Notes: generated from the letters alone by a model not told the origin. DNA of 32,676 nucleotides from Clostridia bacterium (GCA_017512675.1 JAFWEY010000147.1:1-32676); one strand, 5' to 3'; shown: positions 1 through 7,872, counted from the first letter of the stretch. Program-made: numbers and translations.

Positions 1-6
1 ATGCGG

Positions 7-95
7 TATAATCAAGTTGCGTGTTATGTTTCTTTTTCACACAATTATCATAACAACGCTGCCAGGTCTGCGCAAGGCCTGGTATCCTTTTTTTC
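7..95 (+). ncRNA. candidate small structured RNA with its own terminator
   Basis: A TATAAT hexamer sits at 7-12; any -35 would lie outside the window. A hairpin begins at the expected start point: 19-28 pairs with 49-59, ten base pairs with one bulged A at 56. An intrinsic terminator follows at 62-82 plus a T run. Together they would make an RNA of roughly 75 nt with two stem-loops and no convincing reading frame. The alternative is that these are the 3' untranslated region and tandem terminators of a + strand gene left of the window. I do not recognise a known RNA family. Confidence 0.3.
62..95 (+). terminator. intrinsic terminator
   Basis: The stem CCAGGTC (62-68) pairs with GGCCTGG (76-82), including one T-G wobble, around a 7-nt loop. 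A run of eight T residues follows within 88-95. It would end transcription arriving from the left of the window or from the candidate small RNA. Confidence 0.65.
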
Positions 96-109
96 CTCTT
101 TTTTCATTC

Positions 110-139
110 AAAAGAGGCTGCCTCTTTTTTGAGACAGCC
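110..139. terminator. second hairpin, possibly bidirectional terminator
   Basis: Two alternative folds overlap. AAAAGAGG (110-117) pairs with CCTCTTTT (121-128). Alternatively, 116-124 pairs with 131-139 around a six-base T/A loop, with one wobble when read on the minus strand. Read on the minus strand, the hairpin is followed by TCTTTTG. It could back up the terminator at 62-95 or stop antisense transcription. Confidence 0.4.
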
Positions 140-240
140 CCTTCTTTTGTGCATGACGGACTGGCACGCCGAAGAATGTGTACTATGCGCTGAATCCGAA
201 GCGCTGTTTTATGAACAATTCACAAAGTGCAAAGAAGGCA

Positions 241-269
241 TTGACGGCTCCCGATCCTTGTAGTATGAT
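241..269 (+). promoter_or_regulatory. sigma-A-type promoter for the 456-1520 gene
   Basis: TTGACG (241-246) and TATGAT (264-269) are separated by exactly 17 bases. A start near 276 would give a leader of about 180 nt before the ATG at 456. Confidence 0.6.
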
Positions 270-313
270 GGATTCAGCGGACGGGATCGCGGCCGCTTCA
301 ACGGTGTTTCAAC

Positions 314-400
314 GGCGAATACGGCAGGGCAGAAATGACGGGCGGCAAGTTTCCGCAGCGGCGCATATTGGCGCAAACCTGACTGCCGTGTTCGCCTTTT
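314..400 (+). promoter_or_regulatory. long-range leader hairpin, possible attenuator
   Basis: GGCGAATACGGCAG (314-327) pairs with CTGCCGTGTTCGCC (383-396) over 14 positions with one wobble. It encloses 55 nt and is followed directly by TTTT. It sits between the promoter at 241-269 and the start codon at 456, so it could act as an attenuator or ligand-sensing leader. I cannot match the enclosed sequence to a known riboswitch class; the FMN, TPP, glycine and T-box hallmarks are absent. The stem is seen in the sequence; the regulatory role is inferred. Confidence 0.35.
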
Positions 401-455
401 GACTGGAAAGTGTGCCGCGCAGGCAGAATTGCGCGGCACTTTTAAGAGGTGCAGA

Positions 456-1520
456 ATGAACAACCATATCGTCTTCACACAGGCAGAGAGGCTGCTGAAA
501 CAGAATTCCATTCCGTACGAAACGCTGGATCTTGGAAACGGATATCTGGCGCTGCTGGTCCGGTACGGCGGACGCCTGCTGGGGCCGTTCCGCGGGGAAA
601 GCGGCGAGAGCATCCTGTGGGTAAACGGAGCGATGGGGGACGATGAAGCCTTTGCGGCGTTTGTCGCCGGCCGCCAGGTGCATCTGGGGGGAGAGCGGTT
701 CTGGATCAACCCCGAGCTTCGCTTCTTCTGTGAGTCGCCGGAGAAATTCAATTCGACCTATACCGTTCAGGACGATCTGGACCCGGGGCATTACCGGCTT
801 TCCCGCCGGGAAGGCACCGTCTGTCTGTCGCTTGAAGGAATCCTGAAGGCGCTGGACACCGGAGAGGAAAAGAGATTCGCGGCGGAACGCCGGTATTTTG
901 CGGCTCCCAACCCGCTTTCCTGGTATCGGCTGACGCGGGCTCTTCCGGTCGAATACTGCGGTTATACGCAGGAAATCGACCTGACGGATCTGAACCCTGA
1001 AATCCCGATTCCGCTGGAACCGTGGACGGTGACCCAGGTAAACCCGGCCGGCAGATACATAACGCCGTACTTTGGGGATTTCGAATTCGTCGATTACTTT
1101 ACCCCCGTCGGCGGCATGCAGAAGGTGATGCCCGGTTACGCCGAATGCAGGGTAACAGGGGACCGGAATTACAAGGTCGCGTACCGCGCGGCGTCGACCT
1201 GCGGCCGCACAGCCTTCCTTCGCGAGCTGGAAAACGGACAGTGGCATCTGATGATCCGCAATTATTACAGCGATCCGTCGGTTCCCTACACGGCCGGACC
1301 CTGGGGCGAACCCGGCAACCGCGGATGCTCACTGTTTCTGTACAACGACGACGGTTCCAACGGGGGCTTCGGCGAACTGGAAAACAGCGGAATTACCGTC
1401 GGCGCGGGAACCGGCCGCAGCAAATCCACCTCCGTGTCCTCAACCTGGTTCTTTTTCGGCGATCAGGGGTCCGTGGCCAAAATCATGCGCGGCCTGCTGG
1501 GAATCGATTACCGCTTCTGA
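456..1520 (+). CDS. mutarotase-like protein of unknown function
   Basis: A 354-residue soluble protein with no signal peptide or membrane segment. I chose the ATG at 456 because AGAGGTG lies about 5-8 nt upstream; the frame is open upstream to a TTG at 399, but that has no ribosome binding site. The β-rich sequence has features I associate with the galactose-mutarotase-like superfamily (DUF4380/DUF6786-type proteins): an N-terminal YGGRLLGPF stretch, a WINPELRF stretch, and a C-terminal WGEPGNRGCSLFLYND stretch. If so, it may bind or epimerise a sugar, but I see no proven catalytic residues and assign no reaction. It stands alone, with its own promoter (241-269), a structured leader, and a strong terminator hairpin at 1549-1578. 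A conserved hypothetical protein of another β-sandwich family is the alternative. Confidence 0.75.
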   Translation: MNNHIVFTQAERLLKQNSIPYETLDLGNGYLALLVRYGGRLLGPFRGESGESILWVNGAMGDDEAFAAFVAGRQVHLGGERFWINPELRFFCESPEKFNSTYTVQDDLDPGHYRLSRREGTVCLSLEGILKALDTGEEKRFAAERRYFAAPNPLSWYRLTRALPVEYCGYTQEIDLTDLNPEIPIPLEPWTVTQVNPAGRYITPYFGDFEFVDYFTPVGGMQKVMPGYAECRVTGDRNYKVAYRAASTCGRTAFLRELENGQWHLMIRNYYSDPSVPYTAGPWGEPGNRGCSLFLYNDDGSNGGFGELENSGITVGAGTGRSKSTSVSSTWFFFGDQGSVAKIMRGLLGIDYRF

Positions 1521-1548
1521 AAACCCGGGAAACCGCATCATCGCATCG

Positions 1549-1590
1549 CCGGCTGTCCGCGATTCCGCGGACGGCCGGTTTCGTGCTGCT
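1549..1590 (+). terminator. intrinsic terminator after the mutarotase-like gene
   Basis: A 13-bp stem (1549-1561 with 1566-1578, one T-G wobble) closes an ATTC tetraloop. The tail that follows is only moderately T-rich (TTTCGTGCTGCTTCT). The very strong stem 28 nt after the stop codon makes termination likely. Confidence 0.55.
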
Positions 1591-1657
1591 TCTCTGTTTG
1601 CCCGTTTGCCGAATTCGCTCAAATTGCCGGATGCTGCGGTTTTTTTCACGGATGCTC

Positions 1658-1686
1658 TTGAAATCTTCCGCCGTTTGGGTTATCCT
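1658..1686 (+). promoter_or_regulatory. promoter for the 5'-nucleotidase gene
   Basis: TTGAAA (1658-1663) and TATCCT (1681-1686) are 17 bases apart. A second AT-rich hexamer, TATAAA (1687-1692), follows directly. The start codon is about 45 nt further on, which suits a short leader. Confidence 0.45.
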
Positions 1687-1734
1687 TATAAATACGGTAC
1701 ACTGTGCCGAATTCAAATGGGGGAGAGATAGAAC

Positions 1735-3444
1735 ATGACAAGGTTCACCAGAGGGTTCGCTCTCGTTCTGGCGCTGGTTCTGGCCGCGTCTGTGGCGACA
1801 ACCGCGCTGGCAGCGGACATTTATGTCCCCGGCACCTGGGCGACGGTTCGCACAACTCCGACTGATTTTACCGGCAAAACGGTGATTCTGCACTCGAACG
1901 ACGTGCACGGTCAGATCGCCGGCTATGCCTATATGGCCGCGCTGCGTTCTGCTTTTGAAGCCAACGGCGCCGAGGTCGTTGTTGTGGACGCCGGCGACTT
2001 CAGCCAGGGAACGATTTATGTCAGCACAAACAAGGGCAAAGCTGCTGTCGACATGATGAACGCGGCCGGCTACGACGTGGTAACGCTGGGCAACCACGAG
2101 TTTGATTTCGGCTACGCGCAGCTGATGGAGAACCTGAAGGACGCCAATTTCAAAACGATCTGCGCCAATGTGGTGCTGAGCGAAACCGGCGAGCCGATCC
2201 TGGACCCCACGACGGTGGTCGAGACGGCTTCCGGCGTCAAAATCGGCTTCTTCGGCATGGAGACTCCGGAAACGGCGAGCAAGGTCAACCCCGGCTTGAT
2301 TTCGGAAATCGATTTTTCCACGTTTGACGCGCTGTACACCACCGCGCAGGCGGCTGTGGACAGCCTGGAAGACGCGGATCTGGTCATCGGCCTGGTGCAC
2401 CTGGGTGTGGATGACGAATCCGCCGCCAACGGATACCGGTCCTGCGACCTGTACGGTAAGGTGACGGGCATCGATTTCCTGATCGACGGCCATTCCCATA
2501 CGGTGATGACCAAGGGCCCCGAAGGCGAACCGATTCAGTCCACCGGCACGGGATTCGCGTACATCGGCGCTGTGGTCATCGACAACGCCACCAAACAGGT
2601 CGAGGACAATTTCCTTGTTTCCACCGCGGCGCTGAGCAAGGACGAGGAAGTCGCGGCAGCGGCGCAGGCCATCATCGACGAGGCGGACGGGATTTACAAC
2701 GCGGTATTCGCCACGACCGAGGTGCCGCTCAACGGCGAGAGAGCTCCCGGCAACCGTACCGAGGAGACCAACATGGGCGACCTCATCACCGATGCGATGG
2801 TCTGGAGCGTGGTCAAGGAAGGCGGCATCGAGCAGTTTGAGTCCAATCAGGTGGTTGGCATCACCAACGGCGGCGGCATCCGCGCGCCGATCGATGCGGG
2901 CGATGTCACGATGAAGGACATCAACACCGTTCTGCCCTTCGGCAACACGGTAGCTGTGATTTATGTGACCGGCAGCGAAATCCTCGAGGCGCTGGAAGCG
3001 TCGACCTATTGCACGCCGGATCCGGTGGGCGGCTATCCGCAGACCAGCGGGATCGAGTGGACGCTGGATACCACGGTTCCCTATGCGCAGGGAGATGTTT
3101 ACACCATCGACGGAAAGGAAACCTCCTACTATGCGCCGACGGTCAATGCCCGCGTGACCATTACCGCGATCAACGGCGAACCCTTCGATCCGGAAGCAAC
3201 CTATGCGGTTGTAACCAACAACTTCTGCGCCGCCGGCGGCGACACCTACAACGTGTTCCATCGCGCCTACAGCGAAGGCGCCGGCTTTGACACCGGCATC
3301 CCGATGGATGAGGCGGTTGTGGCGTACATCACCGAAGAACTGGGCGGTGTGATCACTGCCGATATGTACGGCGCGCCCCGCGGTTTCCAGACCCAGATTC
3401 TCGCGGAAGCCGTGGAAGAAGAAGCTGAAGAAGCAGCGGCATAA
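1735..3444 (+). CDS. secreted 5'-nucleotidase / 2',3'-cyclic nucleotide phosphodiesterase
   Basis: A 569-residue protein of the UshA/YfkN-type bimetal phosphoesterase family, which releases phosphate from extracellular nucleotides. Residues 1-27 form a signal peptide (Arg/Lys, long Leu/Val/Ala core, ALAA cleavage region). The N-terminal metallophosphatase domain shows D56 and H58 in HSNDVHGQ, D85 and D88 in VDAGDFSQG, N120-H121-E122 in LGNHEFDFG, and H253/H255 in DGHSHT. The C-terminal substrate-binding domain has NGGGIRAPI, LPFGNTV and AGGDTYNVF. The last residues are a Glu/Ala-rich tail with no LPXTG or other evident anchor, so the enzyme is probably released or held by the wall. The ATG at 1735 follows GGGGGAGA. 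It is a single-gene unit between the promoter at 1658 and the terminator at 3471. The family call is firm; the exact substrate is not. Confidence 0.93.
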   Translation: MTRFTRGFALVLALVLAASVATTALAADIYVPGTWATVRTTPTDFTGKTVILHSNDVHGQIAGYAYMAALRSAFEANGAEVVVVDAGDFSQGTIYVSTNKGKAAVDMMNAAGYDVVTLGNHEFDFGYAQLMENLKDANFKTICANVVLSETGEPILDPTTVVETASGVKIGFFGMETPETASKVNPGLISEIDFSTFDALYTTAQAAVDSLEDADLVIGLVHLGVDDESAANGYRSCDLYGKVTGIDFLIDGHSHTVMTKGPEGEPIQSTGTGFAYIGAVVIDNATKQVEDNFLVSTAALSKDEEVAAAAQAIIDEADGIYNAVFATTEVPLNGERAPGNRTEETNMGDLITDAMVWSVVKEGGIEQFESNQVVGITNGGGIRAPIDAGDVTMKDINTVLPFGNTVAVIYVTGSEILEALEASTYCTPDPVGGYPQTSGIEWTLDTTVPYAQGDVYTIDGKETSYYAPTVNARVTITAINGEPFDPEATYAVVTNNFCAAGGDTYNVFHRAYSEGAGFDTGIPMDEAVVAYITEELGGVITADMYGAPRGFQTQILAEAVEEEAEEAAA

Positions 3445-3470
3445 CCGGCTGCAGGACACAGACGACATTC

Positions 3471-3510
3471 TCCGCCCCCGGGAAGCCGGGGGCGGACTTG
3501 TTGTGCGGTT
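3471..3510 (+). terminator. intrinsic terminator after the 5'-nucleotidase gene
   Basis: A perfect 11-bp GC stem (3471-3481 with 3486-3496) closes a GAAG tetraloop. It is followed by CTTGTTGTG, a weak T-rich tail. The next promoter begins right after it at 3512. Confidence 0.6.
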
Positions 3511-3511
3511 C

Positions 3512-3540
3512 TTGACAGAACGGCGGCGTTTTGGTACACT
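3512..3540 (+). promoter_or_regulatory. strong promoter for the chromate-transporter operon
   Basis: A perfect TTGACA (3512-3517) lies 17 bases from TACACT (3535-3540). The leader to the ATG at 3665 is about 118 nt; I see no recognised riboswitch in it. Confidence 0.7.
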
Positions 3541-3664
3541 GGAATACAATCGGAAAGCAGGGAGAAACCTTGCAGGAGCGGGGCGTTCGGACGCCTTGCA
3601 ATTGTGGTTTTTTGGCGGAGCACAACGGGAAAGCAGAGCCGGGGAGAGGTGCGGCAGCGGCAAA

Positions 3665-4219
3665 ATGAATCGTGCATACGGTCAATTGTTCAAAACTTTT
3701 CTGAAAATCGGCGCGTTTACCTTCGGCGGCGGTTACGCGATGATTCCGATGATCCAGAGAGAAGCCGGGGAAAAGCAGGGCTGGATCAGCGACGACGATC
3801 TGATCGAGATTGTCGCGATCGCGGAATCCACACCCGGGCCGATTGCGATCAACGCGGCGACGTTTATCGGCTCCCGGGTGGCCGGCGTGAAGGGCTCGCT
3901 GTGCGCGACCGCCGGGGTGATTCTGCCGTCGATTGTCATCATATCCGTCATCGCTTCCGTGCTGGAGCAGTTCGGGCAGATGAAGCAGGTGCAATGGGCG
4001 TTCTTCGGGATCCGGGCGGGAGTGCTCGCGCTGATTGTGAAAACCTTTGTGAATCTCGCCCGAAAGCAGGCGGCAAGCGCCCTCTCAATCGCGGTGATGG
4101 CAGCTGCGTTTGCTGCGGTCGGCCTGCTGAAAATCAACGCGCTGTGGGTTCTTCTCTGCGCAATGGCCTTCGGCCTGCTTCGCGCTGTATTCAAGAATGG
4201 GAGAAATGACGCAAAATGA
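3665..4219 (+). CDS. chromate transporter family protein, first half-subunit
   Basis: A 184-residue integral membrane protein of the CHR (ChrA) family, the short single-domain type that works as a pair of subunits; members are proposed to move chromate or related oxyanions. The signature FLKIGAFTFGGGYAMIPMI near the N terminus and the STPGPIAINAATFIG motif are both visible, followed by several hydrophobic segments. I chose the ATG at 3665 because it starts right at the family's conserved N terminus and has GAGAGGTG upstream; the longer open frame from 3503 covers the promoter. Its stop overlaps the ATG of the second half-subunit (ATGA at 4216-4219), so the two are translationally coupled. The true substrate in this organism is unknown. 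Confidence 0.88.
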   Translation: MNRAYGQLFKTFLKIGAFTFGGGYAMIPMIQREAGEKQGWISDDDLIEIVAIAESTPGPIAINAATFIGSRVAGVKGSLCATAGVILPSIVIISVIASVLEQFGQMKQVQWAFFGIRAGVLALIVKTFVNLARKQAASALSIAVMAAAFAAVGLLKINALWVLLCAMAFGLLRAVFKNGRNDAK

Positions 4220-5022
4220 TGCTGCTTGAGCTTTTCTGGACTTTCTTCAAAATCGGCGCGCTGACGTTCGGCGGCGGCTACGCGATGATTCCGCTGATTC
4301 AGGGTGAAGTTCTGAAAATGGGCTGGCTCGATGCGGAATCGCTCGTGAACCTGGTCGCGGTCAGCGAATCGACACCGGGGCCGTTTGCAGTCAACGCGGC
4401 AACCTATATCGGCACGGTAACCGCGGGGCCGGCAGGCGCGCTTTCGGCGACGCTCGGCGTAGTGCTTCCGTCATTTCTCGTGATCCTGGCGGTGTCGAAA
4501 GGATATCGGGCGTTCCGCAAAAGCAGGTTGGTCGAGAGCTGTATGAAACTGGTGAAACCGGCTGCGGTCGGCCTGATCGGCGCTGCAGCGCTTTCGATCG
4601 GCCGAACGGCGCTGTTTGACAGCGGTGTATCCATGGAAGCGATGTTCAGGCCGCCGTTCTGGATCGCGCTGGGTGTGTTCGCGGTGATGCTGGTTCTCGC
4701 GCTGAAAAAGGCGCATCCGATTTTGCTGATCCTGCTGTCGGCGCTGGCCGGCTTGACGGCAGGGGCTGGGGCTTCTTTAATGAGCCGCGGCAGGCAGAAG
4801 AAGCTTTGCGGGCGGCGCGCGGGCGGCGCCGCACCGACGGAGAGAATCGCCCGGCGGGGAGGTTTCTGGCGTGGAGAAGCGGGGTGCCGAATGCGCGGCG
4901 GACAGGGTCGCCGGCGAAAAGAAAGAAGCGCGGCGCAATGCGGGGTTGCTTCTGAGGGGGATGGATCCGAAGGACAGGGAGGACGCCTCCCGGAAAATCG
5001 GGGATCTTCTGTTCCGGCATGA
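4216..5022 (+). CDS. chromate transporter family protein, second half-subunit, with an aberrant tail
   Basis: The paralogue of the preceding gene, with the same FFKIGALTFGGGYAMIPLI and STPGPFAVNAATYIG signatures, so it is the partner half of a heteromeric CHR transporter. The family's usual length of about 185-195 residues ends near position 4780. As written, the frame runs on for about 80 residues of very basic, low-complexity sequence that overlaps the next gene by about 150 nt and does not look like protein. Removing one G from the GGGG run at 4762-4765 would give an end of TAGLGLL and a stop at 4778-4780. I infer a +1 homopolymer indel, either real or a sequencing error, and a true product of about 187 residues. 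The membrane core is firmly assigned; the C terminus is doubtful. Confidence 0.8.
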   Translation: MMLLELFWTFFKIGALTFGGGYAMIPLIQGEVLKMGWLDAESLVNLVAVSESTPGPFAVNAATYIGTVTAGPAGALSATLGVVLPSFLVILAVSKGYRAFRKSRLVESCMKLVKPAAVGLIGAAALSIGRTALFDSGVSMEAMFRPPFWIALGVFAVMLVLALKKAHPILLILLSALAGLTAGAGASLMSRGRQKKLCGRRAGGAAPTERIARRGGFWRGEAGCRMRGGQGRRRKERSAAQCGVASEGDGSEGQGGRLPENRGSSVPA

Positions 5023-5481
5023 AATCTATCAAACCGCGGGAACTGTCTTTTGCTTCCGGGCGATGCCGCAGGAGGTCAATACGGTTCCGTGGATCGCCCG
5101 CATGCTACAGGAAGGAAAACGGGTTTGCCTGCCGGTAATTGTCGGGAAAGGACATATGAAAGCTGTGGCGCTTCGCCATGCAAATGATTTAATCGAGGGC
5201 CCGTACGGCATCGAGCGCCCTGCGGAAGACATCGGGATTCCGCCGACGCAGGTGGATCTTGCGATTGTCCCGGGGCTGCTCTTTGATCGGAGCGGCACCC
5301 GACTCGGGCGGGGCGGCGGATATTACGACCGTTTTCTTTCGCAGACAGGAGCTTTTCGCCTGGCAGTCTGTTTTGCGAGGCAGCTGGTTCCGCGCCTTTC
5401 GGCCCACCCCATGATCAGCGGATGGACGCGATCCTCAGTGAGAACGGCTTGCTGACGCTGCCGCCGCGCGGCGCGGTTTGA
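4871..5481 (+). CDS. 5-formyltetrahydrofolate cyclo-ligase, frameshifted near the 3' end
   Basis: This enzyme converts 5-formyl-THF to 5,10-methenyl-THF with ATP, recycling a folate store in the cytoplasm. Seen are the N-terminal basic KKEARR helix, the EVNT substrate-binding stretch, GPYGIERP, and the nucleotide-binding LGRGGGYYDRFL motif. The GTG at 4871 has GGGGAGG eight bases upstream. The frame as written stops at 5455 after an atypical end. One base later in register, 5410-5481 encodes HDQRMDAILSENGLL and a few more residues, which matches the family's usual HD-x-x-MD-x-I-x-T/S-E-x-G ending. One C missing from the CCCC run at 5407-5410 explains the break. So the gene is either a recent pseudogene or carries a sequencing error; the span here runs to the restored stop at 5479-5481. 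Confidence 0.85.
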
Positions 5482-5486
5482 CAGGC

Positions 5487-5515
5487 TCCGGCGCTGATCC
5501 CGCCGGATCTCTTGC
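5487..5515 (+). terminator. possible terminator after the cyclo-ligase gene
   Basis: TCCGGCG (5487-5493) pairs with CGCCGGA (5501-5507) around a 7-nt loop, followed by TCTCTTGC. The tail is weak, and the -35 of the next promoter begins at 5512. Confidence 0.35.
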
Positions 5516-5540
5516 ACCGGCGCTTCCTATGTGGTAGAAT
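5512..5540 (+). promoter_or_regulatory. promoter for the epimerase / STAS-kinase / RsbW operon
   Basis: TTGCAC (5512-5517) and TAGAAT (5535-5540) are 17 bases apart. The GTG at 5531 lies inside this promoter, which argues for the ATG at 5573 as the epimerase start. Confidence 0.6.
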
Positions 5541-5572
5541 ATCTGCAGGAAAGAACGGAGGAAAGCCCTTTT

Positions 5573-6640
5573 ATGCGCACACAAAACGTTTCCCTCGCAG
5601 GAAAAACGGTTCTGGTTACCGGCGCGGCCGGGTTTATCGGCGCGTATCTGGCGCGCTCTCTGCTCGGCCGGGGCGAAGTCAAGCGGGTGGTCGGTCTGGA
5701 CAACCTGAACGATTATTACGACGTCGAACTGAAACGGCAGCGCCTGCGCTGGATCGAAAGCGCGGCGGAAAAATCAGCCTCCGAATGGGTGTTCGTCAGG
5801 GACGATATCGCCCGGGAACGCTGCCTGGAGGATCTGTTTGCACAGCATCGCTTCAATGTCGCGGTGAACCTCGCCGCACAGGCGGGCGTGCGATATTCCA
5901 TCGATCATCCGGATGTCTATATCGAATCCAACCTGATCGGCTTTTACCGTTTGCTGGAGGCCTGCAGGCACAATCCCGTGGAACACCTGGTGTACGCGTC
6001 TTCTTCTTCGGTTTACGGCGCAAACAGCAGCATTCCCTACAGCGTCGGGGACCGTACCGACGAACCGGTCTCTCTGTACGCGGCCACGAAGAAGAGCAAC
6101 GAGATGCTGGCACACGCCTACGCGAAGCTGTACGATATCCCGTCCACGGGCCTGCGGTTTTTCACCGTGTATGGACCGGCCGGCCGGCCTGATATGGCGT
6201 ACTTTGGTTTTGCGGACAAGCTCAGACAGGGGAAGACCATAGAAATCTTCAACTACGGCAATTGCCGCAGGGATTTTACCTATATCGACGATATCGTGGA
6301 AGGAATCCTGCGGGTCATGCGCTGTGCGCCGGAGCGCCGGAAAGGGGAAGACGGTTTGCCGCTTCCGCCGTACAGGCTGTACAACATCGGAAACAGCCAC
6401 CCGGAAAGCCTGACGGAATTTGTTCGGATTCTGGGAGAAGAGCTGGTGGCTGCCGGGGTGCTTGACCGGGATTTCGATTTTGCCGCGCATCAGAAGATGG
6501 TGCCGATGCAGCCGGGGGACGTGCCGGTAACATACGCCGATACTTCCCCGCTGGAAGCCGATTTCGGCTTCAAGCCGGATACGCCGCTGCGGGAGGGGCT
6601 TCGCCGGTTTGCGAAATGGTACAGGGACTATTCAGCCTGA
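5573..6640 (+). CDS. UDP-glucuronate 4-epimerase (NAD-dependent SDR family)
   Basis: A 355-residue extended short-chain dehydrogenase, predicted to interconvert UDP-glucuronate and UDP-galacturonate for surface polysaccharide. The Rossmann motif is TGAAGFIG. The substrate-family hallmarks DNLNDYYDVELKRQRL and AAQAGVRYSIDHP are typical of the UDP-glucuronate epimerases rather than GalE. The catalytic set is SSSSVYG plus YAATKKS (Tyr-x-x-x-Lys). The ATG at 5573 has GGAGGAAAG about 8 nt upstream. Its substrate would come from Ugd (16785-18047), which lies outside this operon. It is followed after 56 nt by the STAS-kinase gene on the same strand with no terminator between, so cotranscription is likely. 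A different UDP-sugar epimerase or dehydratase is possible but less likely. Confidence 0.88.
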   Translation: MRTQNVSLAGKTVLVTGAAGFIGAYLARSLLGRGEVKRVVGLDNLNDYYDVELKRQRLRWIESAAEKSASEWVFVRDDIARERCLEDLFAQHRFNVAVNLAAQAGVRYSIDHPDVYIESNLIGFYRLLEACRHNPVEHLVYASSSSVYGANSSIPYSVGDRTDEPVSLYAATKKSNEMLAHAYAKLYDIPSTGLRFFTVYGPAGRPDMAYFGFADKLRQGKTIEIFNYGNCRRDFTYIDDIVEGILRVMRCAPERRKGEDGLPLPPYRLYNIGNSHPESLTEFVRILGEELVAAGVLDRDFDFAAHQKMVPMQPGDVPVTYADTSPLEADFGFKPDTPLREGLRRFAKWYRDYSA

Positions 6641-6696
6641 ACGGAAAGGCCTTGGATTCGGGAATCCGGCTGCCTGAAGCCGGGGGAGGAGGCAAT

Positions 6697-7872
6697 ATGG
6701 AAGCGGTAATGGAAAACGGAACCACGGTTCTTTTCCCGGAAGGGAGGGTCGATTCTTCCAACGCGCAGCAATTCGAGAAAGAAATCTTCGAAGAAATGAA
6801 ACGGCATCCGGACACGGCGCCGATTTTCGATTTTGAGCGGCTCCTCTATATTTCAAGCGCAGGCCTTCGCGTGCTGCTGAAGGCTGCCCGGCAGTTCCCG
6901 GAGCCGGTCAGGGTGCGAAACGCGTCGGAGGAAGTCTGGCAGATCATGGAAATGACGGGGTTCACAAGCATTCTGGATGTGCGGAAGAAGATGCGCGAGA
7001 TCAGCGTGGACGGCTGTGAAATCATCGGGTGGGGCGCCAACGGCACCGTATATCGTATCGATCCGGACACAATCGTGAAAGTCTACAATGCTCCTGACGC
7101 GCTTGCCATGATTGAGAACGAACAGAAATGCGCGAAGCAGGCGTTTCTGAAGGGGATTCCGACGGCGATCTCCTATGATATCGTAAAGGTCGGCGACAGG
7201 TACGGTTCCGTGTTTGAACTGGTCAAGGCGGAAACGCTGAACGACCGTCTGATTCGGGAACGCGAAAAGCTGGAAGAAACCATCCGCAGCTATGCGGATA
7301 TCGTCAGCCAGGTGCACGCCATCACCATGGAAAAGGGCGTTCTGCCCGACGCGCGTGCGCTGTACCTCGGTTACCTGGACAGCGTATCGGATCTGCTGAG
7401 CGGGAACGTATACAGCCGCCTGCGCGAACTGCTGTCGGCGATGCCGGAGGATTTCCATGTGGTGCACGGCGACCTTCACATGAAAAACGTCATGTTCATG
7501 GACGGCAAAGTGATTCTGATCGACATGGATACGATGAGCACCGGCAATCCCGTCTTCGATTTTGCGGGGCTGTACGTCGCGTACAGGGCGTTTGAAGAGG
7601 ACGCACCCGGGAATTCCATGGAGTTCTACGGCATCCCCGAAGAAGTGTGCGGGCGCATCTGGCAAAGACTGCTGGAACTGTGCCTGTGCCCTGCGGATGA
7701 AAACGAGCTGCGGAAGATCGAGGACAGGATCCGCGTTCTGGGCTATCTCAGATTCATCTATATCCTGACGATAATCGGCAACGGTGAAACGGAACTTCGG
7801 GAAATCCGGCTGCGGAAGTCGAATGAGAGGCTTGCCGCCCTGCTGGAACGGGTCACGGAACTGACGCTTTGA
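6697..7872 (+). CDS. STAS domain fused to an aminoglycoside-phosphotransferase-like kinase
   Basis: A 391-residue, two-domain cytoplasmic protein. Residues 1-105 are a STAS (anti-sigma-factor antagonist) domain with the phosphorylatable motif YISSAGLRVLL (S53/S54). Residues about 108-391 are a kinase-fold domain: glycine loop IGWGANGTVYRI (111-120), invariant lysine K128, catalytic loop HGDLHMKN (H257, D259, N264) and metal-binding IDMD (D276, D278). This resembles the phosphotransferase family TIGR02172. All catalytic residues seem intact, so it should bind ATP; the phosphate acceptor is unknown. I start at ATG 6697 because GGGGGAGGAGG lies just upstream; the frame is open to a GTG at 6616, inside the epimerase. 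The next gene encodes an RsbW-like kinase that could phosphorylate the STAS serine. The domain calls are firm; the signalling role is inferred. Confidence 0.88.
   Translation: MEAVMENGTTVLFPEGRVDSSNAQQFEKEIFEEMKRHPDTAPIFDFERLLYISSAGLRVLLKAARQFPEPVRVRNASEEVWQIMEMTGFTSILDVRKKMREISVDGCEIIGWGANGTVYRIDPDTIVKVYNAPDALAMIENEQKCAKQAFLKGIPTAISYDIVKVGDRYGSVFELVKAETLNDRLIREREKLEETIRSYADIVSQVHAITMEKGVLPDARALYLGYLDSVSDLLSGNVYSRLRELLSAMPEDFHVVHGDLHMKNVMFMDGKVILIDMDTMSTGNPVFDFAGLYVAYRAFEEDAPGNSMEFYGIPEEVCGRIWQRLLELCLCPADENELRKIEDRIRVLGYLRFIYILTIIGNGETELREIRLRKSNERLAALLERVTELTL

Noticed and set aside
314-396. Known riboswitch (FMN, TPP, glycine, T-box, fluoride) in the leader
   Set aside because: The conserved core motifs of these classes were not found; only an unclassified stem is claimed.
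178-402. 74-codon open frame in the leader region
   Set aside because: It spans the promoter at 241-269, has no ribosome binding site and no recognisable sequence.
1483-3663. 726-codon open frame on the minus strand
   Set aside because: It lies antisense to the 5'-nucleotidase, whose motifs are intact. It is Arg/His-rich with no recognisable domain, as expected of a shadow frame in GC-rich DNA.
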